From: Niveispirillum sp943371025
GTDB taxonomy: Bacteria > Pseudomonadota > Alphaproteobacteria > Azospirillales > Azospirillaceae
Direction: 5' to 3'
Length of the DNA: 64,000 nt
Assembly: GCA_943371025.1 (NCBI GenBank)
Contig: CALRTC020000001.1
Location: forward strand, 62,001-126,000
Shown one piece after another: positions 52,574 through 61,848 of this stretch (position 1 is the stretch's first letter; each line of letters starts with the position of its first letter). A program made the position numbers and the translations under genes. Under the pieces are notes generated by a model. The model had not been told where the DNA came from. It did no database searches and worked only from the letters and a program-made list of their open reading frames with translations.

Positions 52574-52996
52574 ATGGTGGCCGTGGCGCCGCACCGCGCA
52601 GGGCCATTGTCCATGAACACGGGCCTGGAGAAGGCCCCCAAGCGCGACCGGCTGCAAAAGGTGTTGGCACTGCTGGCTGCTGGACCGCCCAGCGGCGACG
52701 CCGCCGGTGCCATGGCCGATATGGAACTGGCGTTGAAGCGGGTGGAGGATGAATGGACCCTGGTGGCCGATGACCGGGCCGGCAATTGGGGCTGGGGTGC
52801 GCGCATGTATCTGCCCCCGCCCCATGTCGACATGGCCTGGTCGGACATGCCCGATGGCCGCCGCGTGGAACTGAACCGGCATTTCGCGGAGTTCTACCAT
52901 GACGGGCGCCTGCTGATCCGCGAGAAGGCCACGGGCGCCATCCTGCTGGACCGGGCAGGCAGCGGCCTGTTGACACCCCACAACCCCACCAGTTGA
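52574..52996 (+). CDS. Unknown protein C of the three-gene operon (140 aa)
   Basis: The ATG lies two bases after the stop of protein B; an internal ATG at 52613 is possible. The protein is hydrophilic and has WGWGARMYLPPPHVDMAWSD, followed by HFAEFYHDGRLLIREKATGA. It is not similar to A or B. The tight spacing suggests that the three act together. It ends 63 bases before parA. Confidence 0.6.
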   Translation: MVAVAPHRAGPLSMNTGLEKAPKRDRLQKVLALLAAGPPSGDAAGAMADMELALKRVEDEWTLVADDRAGNWGWGARMYLPPPHVDMAWSDMPDGRRVELNRHFAEFYHDGRLLIREKATGAILLDRAGSGLLTPHNPTS

Positions 52997-53059
52997 CAGA
53001 CCGTCAACCAATCCCTATGCTCCCGCGCCAGGAACAGCCACTAGCGATGGGGCGGGAGC

Positions 53060-54049
53060 ATGGATGGGGCGGCGTTGAGGGCTGCGCGGGAAGCGCGGGG
53101 GGATACGCAGCAGGCCTTTGCCGACTGGCTGAACGCCCGGCTGGGCCGCCGCTATGACAAGGGCCGCGTTTCGCGCTGGGAAGGCGGTACGGAGAAGATT
53201 CCGCAGGTCGTGGCCGACATTATCGGCACCCCGGCCCGTCGCCGCCGCGACCGCGCCACCATCATCGCCATTTCCAACCAGAAGGGCGGGGTGGGCAAGA
53301 CCAGTGCCGCCGTGAACATCGCTGCCGCCCTGGCCGCCCTGGGCCAGCGCGTACTGCTGGTCGATGCCGACCCGCAGGCCAGCGCCACCGTGCATCTGGG
53401 CATCAGCCAGGCCGAGGCATCGGACGCCGGCCGTACCACCTATCACGTCATGCTGAAGGACCAGCCCGTGTCGGGCGCGGTCATGCCGGTCTGCGACGGG
53501 CGCTTCCACCTGCTGGCCTCCACCATCCTGCTGTCGGCGGCGGAAACCGAACTGATGGCCGAGCCCATGGGCACGCTGGTGCTGCGGGAGAAGCTGTCAT
53601 CGGTCACCCGTTCCTATGATTACATCCTGCTGGATTGCCCCCCGCATCTGGGCATGATGACCCTGAATGCGCTGGCGGCCGCTACAGGTGTTTTGATCCC
53701 CGTGCAGACGGAAATGCTGGCCATGATGGGCGTGCCGCTGCTGCTGGACACCATCGCCAAGGTGCGCCGGCGCGGCAATCCCGACCTGTCCATCATCGGC
53801 ATCCTGCCCACCATGTTCACGTCCCGCCACACGCAGGACCGCGCCACCCTGGCCGACCTGACGGAACGGTTCGGCGGGTCTTTGCGCATCTTTACACCGG
53901 TTCCCCGTTCCACCATCTTCCCGCAGTCGGTGGCAGCCGCCATGCCGACGGTGGATGTGGCGACCGACCCGGCCATCGTCGCCCCCTTCCGGGAGGTGGC
54001 GCATTCCCTGATCCAGGCCGACCAGACGGAGGAAGCCGATGTCGCGTAA
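53060..54049 (+). CDS. parA: ParA partition ATPase with N-terminal HTH
   Basis: The 329-residue protein has an N-terminal XRE-like helix-turn-helix (FADWLNARLGRRYDKGRVSR), then the deviant Walker A KGGVGKT and VLLVDADPQAS, and YDYILLDCPPHLG for Walker B. The extra N-terminal domain is typical of plasmid type Ia ParA proteins that repress their own operon. It drives segregation of this replicon with ParB. It overlaps parB by 11 bases. Confidence 0.94.
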   Translation: MDGAALRAAREARGDTQQAFADWLNARLGRRYDKGRVSRWEGGTEKIPQVVADIIGTPARRRRDRATIIAISNQKGGVGKTSAAVNIAAALAALGQRVLLVDADPQASATVHLGISQAEASDAGRTTYHVMLKDQPVSGAVMPVCDGRFHLLASTILLSAAETELMAEPMGTLVLREKLSSVTRSYDYILLDCPPHLGMMTLNALAAATGVLIPVQTEMLAMMGVPLLLDTIAKVRRRGNPDLSIIGILPTMFTSRHTQDRATLADLTERFGGSLRIFTPVPRSTIFPQSVAAAMPTVDVATDPAIVAPFREVAHSLIQADQTEEADVA

Positions 54050-54887
54050 GCTCGCCCGCACCAACCCGGCTCTGGCCCCCGCCGCCCCCCTGGTGCCCCG
54101 CGACAGCGGGCTGAACCGTCTGTTCGGCACCTCGGCCGATTTCCCCGAACTGGTGGAACTGGACCTGGATCAGGTGCAGCCCAACCCGGAACAGCCGCGC
54201 CGCCATTTCGACCCGCAGGCATTGCAGGAACTGGCCGACAGCATCCGCCATAACGGCCTGCTGCAGCCCATCCTGGTGAAGAAGCATGCCGATGGCGGCT
54301 ATCTCATCGCGGCGGGGGAACGGCGCTGGCGCGCGCATGGGCTGCTGGGCAAGCCCACGATCTTCGCCGTCATCACCAAGGGCGATATCGAAGAAGTGGC
54401 CCTGGTGGAGAATTTGCAGCGCCGCGACCTGGACGCGCTGGAAACGGCATCAGCCCTGGCCCGGCTGGGCGAACGGCACAATTATCAGCAGGAACAGCTG
54501 GCCGTCGTCGTCGGCCTCTCCAAGTCGGAGGTCTCCCGCCTGCTGGCCCTGCGCGGCCTGCCGGAGAAGATCCAGGCCGAATATCCGGCCTTCCGCGACA
54601 AGGTCACGAAAAGCCATCTCTATCTGCTGGCCGACACGGAAGGGGAGGCGGCACGCCTTACCTTATGGGGGCGAATCAAGGATGGCGCCACCATCAAGGA
54701 ACTGCGCGCCGCCAAGCAGGCGCCATCGGCTGCCGAGGCTACGCCGGAAAGCCCCGTGCTGAGCGTGGCGCGCAAGCTGGGCCGCAGCCTGGATAAGCTG
54801 TCGGACAGGGCCGGGCGGCTGGCCGACGACGAGGTGCAGTCGCTGACGGAACTGCGCGATCGGATCGACCGCCTGATCCGGGGGTGA
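54039..54887 (+). CDS. parB: ParB partition protein
   Basis: The 282-residue protein shows the ParB/Srx box (QPNPEQPRRHF, IAAGERRWRAHGLLG), the motif EEVALVENLQRRDLDALE and the HTH region VVGLSKSEVSRLLALRGLP. It binds parS and loads ParA. An iteron-like 17-mer lies inside the gene (54655-54671), and a candidate parS palindrome directly follows the stop. Confidence 0.94.
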   Translation: MSRKLARTNPALAPAAPLVPRDSGLNRLFGTSADFPELVELDLDQVQPNPEQPRRHFDPQALQELADSIRHNGLLQPILVKKHADGGYLIAAGERRWRAHGLLGKPTIFAVITKGDIEEVALVENLQRRDLDALETASALARLGERHNYQQEQLAVVVGLSKSEVSRLLALRGLPEKIQAEYPAFRDKVTKSHLYLLADTEGEAARLTLWGRIKDGATIKELRAAKQAPSAAEATPESPVLSVARKLGRSLDKLSDRAGRLADDEVQSLTELRDRIDRLIRG

Positions 54888-54901
54888 TTGCGACGTCGCA
54901 A
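54888..54901. other. Candidate parS behind parB
   Basis: TTGCGACGTCGCAA is a perfect 14-base palindrome starting at the base after the parB stop. The same 14 bases recur at 43538-43551. A site next to parB, repeated elsewhere on the replicon near the origin, is what is expected of parS. Confidence 0.62.
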
Positions 54902-54957
54902 GCATGCCCCCACGCGGTAAGGAAAGACGAGTCGCCCCCAGGGCGTAAGGATGTGAG

Positions 54958-55623
54958 ATGATGCGCAAGCTGATAATCCCGATGCTGACCGTCTGGCTCG
55001 TGGCAAGCCCGGCAATGGCCCAGAATCAGGCCCCTGCCACGTCGCCACAGGCCGCGCAGGCGGCCAAGCAGGTGAAGGTGGAAGGCTTTCGGAATGCCCG
55101 TTTCGGCATGGACGAGGCCCAGGTCCGCGCCGCGATCGGTAAGGATTTCAAGCTGTCCGGCGACGCCATCCAGCGGGTGGAGGACCCCACGGAGAGGACG
55201 ACGGCCCTGATCGTGAAGGTCAATGACCTGCTTCCGGAAACAGGACCAGCCGTCGTCGCCTACATCATGGGGTACAAGTCCAAGAAACTGTTCCGTATCA
55301 ATGTGATCTGGGGACAGGAGATCGGATCGCCGACAAAGCCCGACCAGATCGTGGCCGGCGCCAATGCCCTGCGCAACTATCTGGTGGATCAGGGTTATCG
55401 CAAGGAGGGGCTGGTGTTGAACCAGCCGCTGGGCAATGACAATGTCCTGGTCTTCCAGGGCACGGACATTCAGGGCCGGCTGACGGAACTGGTGCTGGGC
55501 GTCATTTCCACACCGTCGGGCAAGAAGGATGTGCCGCCCACCGCCAGCGGGGCCAGCATGCGCCTGTCCTATGTCGAAAAGCCGGCGGAACCCGACATCT
55601 ACAAGGTTCCCGGCGGGTTCTGA
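54958..55623 (+). CDS. Secreted protein of unknown function
   Basis: The 221-residue protein has a Sec signal peptide (MLTVWLVASPAMA with AMAQ as cleavage site). After a Gln/Ala-rich linker the mature part begins VEGFRNARFGMDEAQVRAAI, a motif shared by many small periplasmic proteins of alphaproteobacteria. Tandem ATGs at 54958 and 54961 are both possible. Iterons flank it on both sides, so it lies in the partition/origin region by position only. Confidence 0.7.
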   Translation: MMRKLIIPMLTVWLVASPAMAQNQAPATSPQAAQAAKQVKVEGFRNARFGMDEAQVRAAIGKDFKLSGDAIQRVEDPTERTTALIVKVNDLLPETGPAVVAYIMGYKSKKLFRINVIWGQEIGSPTKPDQIVAGANALRNYLVDQGYRKEGLVLNQPLGNDNVLVFQGTDIQGRLTELVLGVISTPSGKKDVPPTASGASMRLSYVEKPAEPDIYKVPGGF

Positions 55624-55992
55624 GCCCTTTCCTTACCGTTCGGGGGAATCCTTACGGCCGGGGGGATTTTTTCTCCCCGGACTGTCGGCAACCAGCCCGG
55701 CCAGTCGTCTTCCTGTTATCCGGGCACCGTTGTGGCAGACCCGGCAGGGAGGGCGCTTTGCACACACGAAACCGTTTCGCACCATCTGAAATTTTGCAAC
55801 GGGGGCCTGCGGACATATTCCCGCCGCCTTTGTGATTGCGGTCACTGGCCCGGGAACGGACGTGAACCATATATCCGGCGTACTGGCGTCATCCTGACGG
55901 CGGCCAGTGTGCGGATTGCGGGCGGCCTTATCGCTAAATGGATAGGTTGCCTCTGTCGTTCTGCACATTCACCATGCCAAGTGGTTATGATG

Positions 55993-56008
55993 CATCCGAT
56001 ATCGGATG
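55993..56008. promoter_or_regulatory. Palindromic operator before the RND operon
   Basis: CATCCGATATCGGATG is a perfect 16-base palindrome 55 bases before the adaptor ATG, followed by a second inverted repeat, GACCGG-ACTG-CCGGTC, at 56018-56033. TetR-type repressors of efflux pumps bind such sites. No repressor gene is adjacent. The remaining bases of 55666-55992 hold no credible gene. Confidence 0.55.
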
Positions 56009-56063
56009 TAATTTCGTGACCGGACTGCCGGTCGAACCTGAAGAATCCAAGGGAATACAAGAA

Positions 56064-57245
56064 ATGTCTGTCCTGTCCCGCCGTTATGGCCCGCTGATGC
56101 TTATGGCGCTGTCACTTGCCGCCTGTGGCAAGGATGCTGGTGGCGGGGGGATGCAGGGCGGCGCCATGCCGCCGGCGGAGGTCGCGGTCGTCTCCGTCCA
56201 GGCCGCCCCTTACACCCTGACCACGGAACTGACAGGCCGCGTGACGCCGTACCGGGTGGCGGAGATCCGACCCCAGGTGTCCGGCATCATCAAGGACCGC
56301 CTGTTCACCGAAGGCAAGGATGTGGCGGCGGGCCAGCCGCTGTACCAGATCGACCCCGCCCCTTATCGTGCCACGCTGGCCCAGGCGCAGGCAGAGCTGA
56401 AAAGTGCCGAAGCCACGCTGACCTCGGTCAAGTCCAAGGCCGCGCGCTATAAGGAACTGGTGGCGGTCAAGGGCGTCAGCCAGCAGGATTATGAAGACGC
56501 GGTGGCCGATCTGGGCGCACGGGAAGCCGCCGTGGCTGCTGCCCGTGCCGCCGTAGACACGGCACGCATCAATCTGGACTATGCCAGCCTGACATCCCCC
56601 ATCGCCGGCCGCGTCGGCAAGTCGCGCGTGACGCCGGGCGCCCTGGTCACCGCCGGTCAGGCGGACATGCTGACCAGCGTCACCCAGCTTGACCCGATCT
56701 ATATCGACCTGACGCAGGCATCCGACGCGTTGTCGCTGCTGCGACGCCAGGTGGCAGCCGGACAGGTCAGCGTCCCCGACGGCGGCAAGTTGAAGGTCAA
56801 GCTGCTGCTGCCCGACGGTGCCACCTATGCGGAGACGGGCGAGCTGGACTTCACTGATATCACCGTGGACCAGGGGACCGGCACCGTCGGCCTGCGCGCC
56901 ACCTTCCCCAACAAGCATCTGGAACTGTTGCCCGGCATGTTCGTGCGTGCCGTGGTCGATCAGGGCACGCATGCCCAGGCCTTCCTGGTGCCGCAGCAGG
57001 CCGTGATGCATGTGCAGGGCGGCATGGCCATGGCCATGATCATCAACAAGGATGATGTGGTGGAGCCGCGCCCCGTGAAGGCGGAGATGGCCGTCGGTGA
57101 CCAGTGGGTCGTGACCCAGGGGCTGGCGTCGGGTGACCGCGTCATGGTCCAGGGCATCATGAAGGCTGCCCCCGGTGCCAAGGTGAAGCCCGTCCCCTAT
57201 CAACCCGCAGCAGCGGCCGCCGCCGCTCCGGCACAGGCCCACTGA
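56064..57245 (+). CDS. RND efflux periplasmic adaptor (MexA/AcrA type)
   Basis: The 393-residue lipoprotein has the lipobox LSLAAC, the hairpin signature RPQVSGIIKDRLFTEGKDVA with GQPLYQIDPAPY, and the lipoyl and beta-barrel parts (ASLTSPIAGRVGKSRVTPGA). It links the inner-membrane pump to the outer-membrane channel in the periplasm. It is the first of three genes in order adaptor-pump-channel, 15 bases before the pump gene. Confidence 0.92.
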   Translation: MSVLSRRYGPLMLMALSLAACGKDAGGGGMQGGAMPPAEVAVVSVQAAPYTLTTELTGRVTPYRVAEIRPQVSGIIKDRLFTEGKDVAAGQPLYQIDPAPYRATLAQAQAELKSAEATLTSVKSKAARYKELVAVKGVSQQDYEDAVADLGAREAAVAAARAAVDTARINLDYASLTSPIAGRVGKSRVTPGALVTAGQADMLTSVTQLDPIYIDLTQASDALSLLRRQVAAGQVSVPDGGKLKVKLLLPDGATYAETGELDFTDITVDQGTGTVGLRATFPNKHLELLPGMFVRAVVDQGTHAQAFLVPQQAVMHVQGGMAMAMIINKDDVVEPRPVKAEMAVGDQWVVTQGLASGDRVMVQGIMKAAPGAKVKPVPYQPAAAAAAAPAQAH

Positions 57246-57260
57246 CCGGAGTAGTGCATC

Positions 57261-60200
57261 ATGGCGAAATTCTTCATTGATCGCCCGGTCTTCGCCTGGG
57301 TGATCGCCATCGTGATCATGCTGGCGGGCGCCCTGTCGATCATGCGGCTGCCGATCGAGCAGTACCCGGCCATCGCCCCGCCCACCATCGCTGTCAATGC
57401 GTCCTATCCGGGGGCGTCGGCCGAGACGCTGGAAAAGACCGTGACCCAGGTTCTGGAACAGAACCTGAAGGGCATCGACAATCTGCGCTATATCGGCGCC
57501 ACCAGCGATTCGTCGGGCGCCGTCACCATCAACCTGACCTTCAATGCCGGGACCGATCCCGACATCGCCCAGGTGCAGGTGCAGAACAAGGTGTCGCCGG
57601 CCCTGTCGCAGTTGCCGTCGGAAGTGCAGCAGCGCGGCGTGACCGTCACCAAGGCGTCCATGAGCTTCCTGATGGTTGTCGGCCTGATGTCGACGGATGG
57701 CAGCCTGGACGGCAATGACCTGGGCGATTTCGTCGTTTCCCGCATCCAGGACCCGGTCAGCCGCGTCAATGGCGTGGGCAGCGTGCAGGTCTTCGGCGCC
57801 TCCTACGCCATGCGTATCTGGCTGGACCCGATCAAGATGGCCGGTTTCGGCCTGACGGTGGACGAGGTGACCGCTGCCATCAAGGCCCAGAACGCCCAGG
57901 TATCGGCGGGGCAGGTCGGCGGCACGCCGTCGCCCCTGGGCCAACAGTTGAACGCCACCGTCACGGCGCAGAGCCGCATGCAGACGCCCGGGCAGTTTGA
58001 AGCGGTGGTGGTGAAATCCAACGCCGACGGTTCGGCCGTGCATCTGCGCGACGTGGCCCGTGTCGAGCTGGGCGGCGAAAGCTATGAAATCGTCTCCCGC
58101 CTGAACCAGAAGAACGCCGCGGGCTTCGCCGTCAGCCTGGCGCCCGGTGCCAACGCCCTGGAAACGGCCGAAGCGGTGAAGGCCACGATCGAACGCCTGC
58201 GCCCCAGCTTCCCGGCGGGCGTGGACGCCATCTACCCCTATGAGACGACGCCGTTCGTGCGGTTGTCGATCCATGAGGTGGTGAAGACCCTGGCCGAAGC
58301 GGTCGTGCTGGTCTTCCTGGTCATGTATGTGTTCTTGCAGAGCATCCGGGCCACCCTGATCCCGACCATCGCCGTGCCGGTGGTGCTGCTGGGCACGTTC
58401 GGTGTGCTGGCGGCGTTCGGCTTCACCATCAACACCCTGACCCTGTTCGGCGTGGTGCTGGCCATCGGCCTGCTGGTCGACGACGCCATCGTGGTGGTGG
58501 AAAATGTCGAACGCGTGATGCACGAAGACGGGTTGTCCCCGCGTGAGGCGACGCGCAAATCCATGGGTCAGATCACGGGCGCCCTGGTTGGTATCGGCCT
58601 GGTCCTGTCGGCCGTGTTCGTGCCCATGGCCTTCTTCCCCGGCTCCACCGGCGTCATCTATCGCCAGTTCTCCATCACCATCGTCTCGGCCATGGCGCTG
58701 TCGGTGCTGGTGGCACTGGTGCTGACGCCGGCTTTGTGTGCCAGCCTGCTGAAGGCGCAGTCCCATGAGGAGCGCAAGGGCTTCTTCGGCTGGTTCAACC
58801 GCAGCTTCAACCGCACCAACCACGCCTATGTCGGCGCTGCCCAGGGCCTGTTGCGCCGGTCCAAGCGCTTCCTGCTGGTCTTCGCCCTGCTGGTCACGGG
58901 CATGGCGGTTCTGTTCACCCGCCTGCCCACCGCCTTCCTGCCGGAAGAGGACCAGGGCATCATCTTCGCCATGGTCATGACGCCGCCGGGCGCTACCCAG
59001 GGCCGTACACTGGACGTGGTGAAGGAGGTGGAGAATTATCTGGCGGGCCCGGAAAAGGCCTATGTGAAGGATATGTTCTCCGTCGCCGGCTTCAGCTTCG
59101 CCGGCCAGGGCCAGAATGCGGCCATCCTGTTCGTGAACCTGAAGGACTGGTCACAGCGCACGGGCAAGGATGCCACGGCCCAGGCCATCGCCATGCGCAT
59201 GATGGGCGCCTTCATGGGCCAGAAGGATGCCATGGTCTTCGCCTTTACCCCGCCGTCGGTGCAGGATCTGGGCAATGCCACGGGTTTCGACCTGCAGCTT
59301 CTGGACGAAGGTGGGCTGGGCCACGACGCCCTGATGGCGGCCCGCAACCAGCTGATGGGCATGGCGGCCCAGAATCCGGCCGTGGTGGGCGTGCGCCCCA
59401 ACGGCATGGAAGACACCGCCCAGTTGAGTGTGGAGGTCGACAAGGACAAGGCCGCCGCGTTGGGCCTGTCCATCGCCGACATCAACAGCACGCTCTCTTC
59501 CATGTGGGGATCGTCCTATATCGACGATTTCGTGGACCGTGGCCGCGTGAAGCGCGTGTTCATCCAGGCCGACGCCCCGTTCCGGGCCCTGCCGGAGGAT
59601 CTGGGCAAGCTGCATGTGCGCAATGCCAAGGGGGAGATGGTGCCCTTCTCCGCCTTCGCCAAGGCTGTCTGGGCCCATGGCTCGCCGCGCCTGGAACGGT
59701 TCCAGGGGGCGTCGGCCATGAATATCCAGGGCCAGCCGGCGCCGGGCTACAGCTCCGGTCAGGCCATGGCGGCGATGGAGGAGATGATCGGCAAGCTGCC
59801 GCAGGGCATCGGCTATGCCTGGACCGGCCTGTCGTACGAAGAACGACTGTCCGGGTCGCAGGCCCCGGCGCTCTATGCCATCTCGCTGCTGGTCGTGTTC
59901 CTGTGTCTGGCGGCGCTGTATGAAAGCTGGTCCATCCCGTTCGCGGTGATGCTGGTGGTGCCGCTGGGCGTGCTGGGGGCGGTGCTGGCCGCCACCCTGA
60001 CGGGCCTGGCCAATGACATCTATTTCCAGGTCGGCCTGCTGACCACCATCGGCCTGTCTGCCAAGAACGCCATCCTGATCGTGGAATTCGCCAAGGAATA
60101 TTACGAGAAGGGCATGGACCTGACGGAAGCCACGCTGGAAGCTGCACGCCAGCGCCTGCGCCCCATCATCATGACGTCCCTGGCGTTCATTCTGGGCGTT

Positions 60201-60386
60201 TCGCCCCTGGCTTTGGCATCGGGTGCCGGATCGGGCAGCCAGAACGCCATCGGTATCGGTGTGGTCGGTGGCATGCTGTCGGCGACGTTGCTGGCCATCT
60301 TCTTTGTCCCCCTGTTCTTTGTAGGGGTGGAGCGGCTGGCCGGCAGGACCAAACAGGCCCGCAACAAAACCGGCGGGCGGGAGTGA
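57261..60386 (+). CDS. RND multidrug efflux permease (HAE1, MexB/AcrB type)
   Basis: The 1041-residue protein starts MAKFFIDRPVFAWVIAIVIM and has twelve membrane spans in the usual 1+5+1+5 pattern. IGLLVDDAIVVVENVERVM holds the proton-relay aspartates of TM4, and GLSAKNAILIVEFAKE follows in TM10-11. Large periplasmic loops contain the drug-binding pockets. It exports drugs or toxic compounds using the proton gradient. The length is standard. Confidence 0.95.
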   Translation: MAKFFIDRPVFAWVIAIVIMLAGALSIMRLPIEQYPAIAPPTIAVNASYPGASAETLEKTVTQVLEQNLKGIDNLRYIGATSDSSGAVTINLTFNAGTDPDIAQVQVQNKVSPALSQLPSEVQQRGVTVTKASMSFLMVVGLMSTDGSLDGNDLGDFVVSRIQDPVSRVNGVGSVQVFGASYAMRIWLDPIKMAGFGLTVDEVTAAIKAQNAQVSAGQVGGTPSPLGQQLNATVTAQSRMQTPGQFEAVVVKSNADGSAVHLRDVARVELGGESYEIVSRLNQKNAAGFAVSLAPGANALETAEAVKATIERLRPSFPAGVDAIYPYETTPFVRLSIHEVVKTLAEAVVLVFLVMYVFLQSIRATLIPTIAVPVVLLGTFGVLAAFGFTINTLTLFGVVLAIGLLVDDAIVVVENVERVMHEDGLSPREATRKSMGQITGALVGIGLVLSAVFVPMAFFPGSTGVIYRQFSITIVSAMALSVLVALVLTPALCASLLKAQSHEERKGFFGWFNRSFNRTNHAYVGAAQGLLRRSKRFLLVFALLVTGMAVLFTRLPTAFLPEEDQGIIFAMVMTPPGATQGRTLDVVKEVENYLAGPEKAYVKDMFSVAGFSFAGQGQNAAILFVNLKDWSQRTGKDATAQAIAMRMMGAFMGQKDAMVFAFTPPSVQDLGNATGFDLQLLDEGGLGHDALMAARNQLMGMAAQNPAVVGVRPNGMEDTAQLSVEVDKDKAAALGLSIADINSTLSSMWGSSYIDDFVDRGRVKRVFIQADAPFRALPEDLGKLHVRNAKGEMVPFSAFAKAVWAHGSPRLERFQGASAMNIQGQPAPGYSSGQAMAAMEEMIGKLPQGIGYAWTGLSYEERLSGSQAPALYAISLLVVFLCLAALYESWSIPFAVMLVVPLGVLGAVLAATLTGLANDIYFQVGLLTTIGLSAKNAILIVEFAKEYYEKGMDLTEATLEAARQRLRPIIMTSLAFILGVSPLALASGAGSGSQNAIGIGVVGGMLSATLLAIFFVPLFFVGVERLAGRTKQARNKTGGRE

Positions 60387-60388
60387 GC

Positions 60389-61786
60389 ATGATGAGGACG
60401 AAGCTGATCCTGGCCCTGGCCCCGCTGCTGCTGGCCGGATGCTCCATGGCGCCGGATTATCAGACGCCAGGCACGGGTGTTGCCGATCGCTATCCGACGG
60501 CCAGCACCGCGGCCCCGGCAGCCGCGGCGGCCGTCGCCGATGTCGGCTGGCGTGATTTCTTCCTGGATGGGGAATTGCGCGGGCTGGTCGACCAGGCCCT
60601 GGCCCAGAACCATGATCTGGTGCAGGCCACGGCCAATGTCGAACGCGCCCGTGCGCTTTACGGCGTGCAGCGGGCCGATCAGTTGCCGACCCTGAACGGC
60701 ACGGGCCAGGCCGCCCGCGCCCGCGTCGTCGAACCGCAGCCGGCCACGGGCAACAGCTACAGCGTCGGGCTGGGCGTCACGGCCTTCGAGCTGGACCTGT
60801 TTGGCCGGGTGCGCAACCTGTCGGACGCGGCCCTGGAAAGCTATCTGGCGACGCAGGCAGCGCGGGAGACGACGCGGCTGGCCCTGATTGCAGAGGTTGC
60901 CAACGCCTATCTGACGCTGCTGGCCGATCGGGAGCAACTGGCCCTGGCCGAGCGGACCTTTGCCACACAGAAGGAAAGCTATGACCTGATCAAGCAATCC
61001 TTCGACCGTGGCACCAAAAGCCAGCTGGACCTGCGCCAGGCCGAAACGGCGCTGGAGACGGCGCGTGGCGACCAGATTGCCTATCGCCGGCAGGTGGCGC
61101 AGGACGAGAACGCCCTGACCCTGCTGGTCGGATCGCCGGTGACCGTGGCGGCTGGTCGGGCGCTGGGGGCGGATGGCAGCCTGCTGATACCGGGATTGCC
61201 GGAAGGACTGCCGTCCGACCTGCTTGCGCGCCGGCCCGATATCGCCCAGGCCGAACACACGCTGCGCGCCGCCAATGCCAATATCGGCGCCGCGCGGGCC
61301 GCCTTCTTCCCCAAGATCAGCCTGACATCGGCCCTGGGTACGGCGTCCAGTTCGTTGTCCGGCCTGTTCGGCAGCGGGTCGAAGACCTGGAATGTCGGGG
61401 CGGACGCCAGCCTGCCGATCTTCGATTTTGGCCGCAACCAGTCCAACCTGGACGTGGCCAAGGCTGATCGGGACATTGCTGTGGCCCAGTATCAGGGGGC
61501 CGTGCGCACGGGCTTCCGCGAGGTGGCGGACGCGCTGGCGGCACGGTCGACCCTGGACGACCAGATTGCCGCCCAGGCGGCCCTGGTGGCGGCCGCGACC
61601 GACAGCCATGCCCTGTCCCGGGCCCGGTACGACCGCGGGATTGACAGCTACCTGCAGGTGCTGGACGCGCAGCGCACACAATACGCTGCCGAGCGCAGCC
61701 TGATTGCTTTGCGCCAGCAGCGTCTGACCAATCTGGTCACGCTCTATAAGGCGCTGGGCGGCGGCATGGGAGACCGGGCTGGTTAA
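60389..61786 (+). CDS. Outer-membrane efflux channel (OprM/NodT family)
   Basis: The 465-residue lipoprotein has the lipobox LLLAGC, GWRDFFLDGELRGLVDQALA near its N-terminus, and the family repeats (ARRPDIAQAEHTLRAANANI, GAARAAFFPKISL). It forms the trimeric outer-membrane exit duct. The GTG at 60383 would give a two-residue longer form, but the ATG at 60389 has GGGAG at the right distance. Confidence 0.93.
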   Translation: MMRTKLILALAPLLLAGCSMAPDYQTPGTGVADRYPTASTAAPAAAAAVADVGWRDFFLDGELRGLVDQALAQNHDLVQATANVERARALYGVQRADQLPTLNGTGQAARARVVEPQPATGNSYSVGLGVTAFELDLFGRVRNLSDAALESYLATQAARETTRLALIAEVANAYLTLLADREQLALAERTFATQKESYDLIKQSFDRGTKSQLDLRQAETALETARGDQIAYRRQVAQDENALTLLVGSPVTVAAGRALGADGSLLIPGLPEGLPSDLLARRPDIAQAEHTLRAANANIGAARAAFFPKISLTSALGTASSSLSGLFGSGSKTWNVGADASLPIFDFGRNQSNLDVAKADRDIAVAQYQGAVRTGFREVADALAARSTLDDQIAAQAALVAAATDSHALSRARYDRGIDSYLQVLDAQRTQYAAERSLIALRQQRLTNLVTLYKALGGGMGDRAG

Positions 61787-61819
61787 TTTGCCGCGATGCA
61801 ACAAGGCATTCCGGGGAAG

Positions 61820-61848
61820 GGGCGGGCACCGTGCAGACGGGCCCGCCC
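61820..61848 (+). terminator. Terminator of the RND operon
   Basis: An eight-base-pair stem (GGGCGGGC with GCCCGCCC) with a 13-base loop is followed by TTTC, 33 bases after the stop. The region from here to 62287 has only short unconvincing frames and is treated as leader of the next gene. Confidence 0.6.

Larger units (their letters stand above)
54655..55665. repeat. Second group of iteron-like 17-mers around parB
   Basis: Five further copies of TCCTTAC-N5-GGGGG occur here: 54655 (+, inside parB), 54907 (-), 54935 (-), 55630 (+) and 55649 (+). They are 7-9 kb from the main group and may let Rep couple or handcuff origin and partition regions. Confidence 0.75.

Noticed and set aside
56112..58823. 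Minus-strand open frame of 903 codons opposite the RND adaptor and pump
   Set aside because: It is His/Arg/Asp-rich antisense reading that covers two genes with unmistakable RND motifs.
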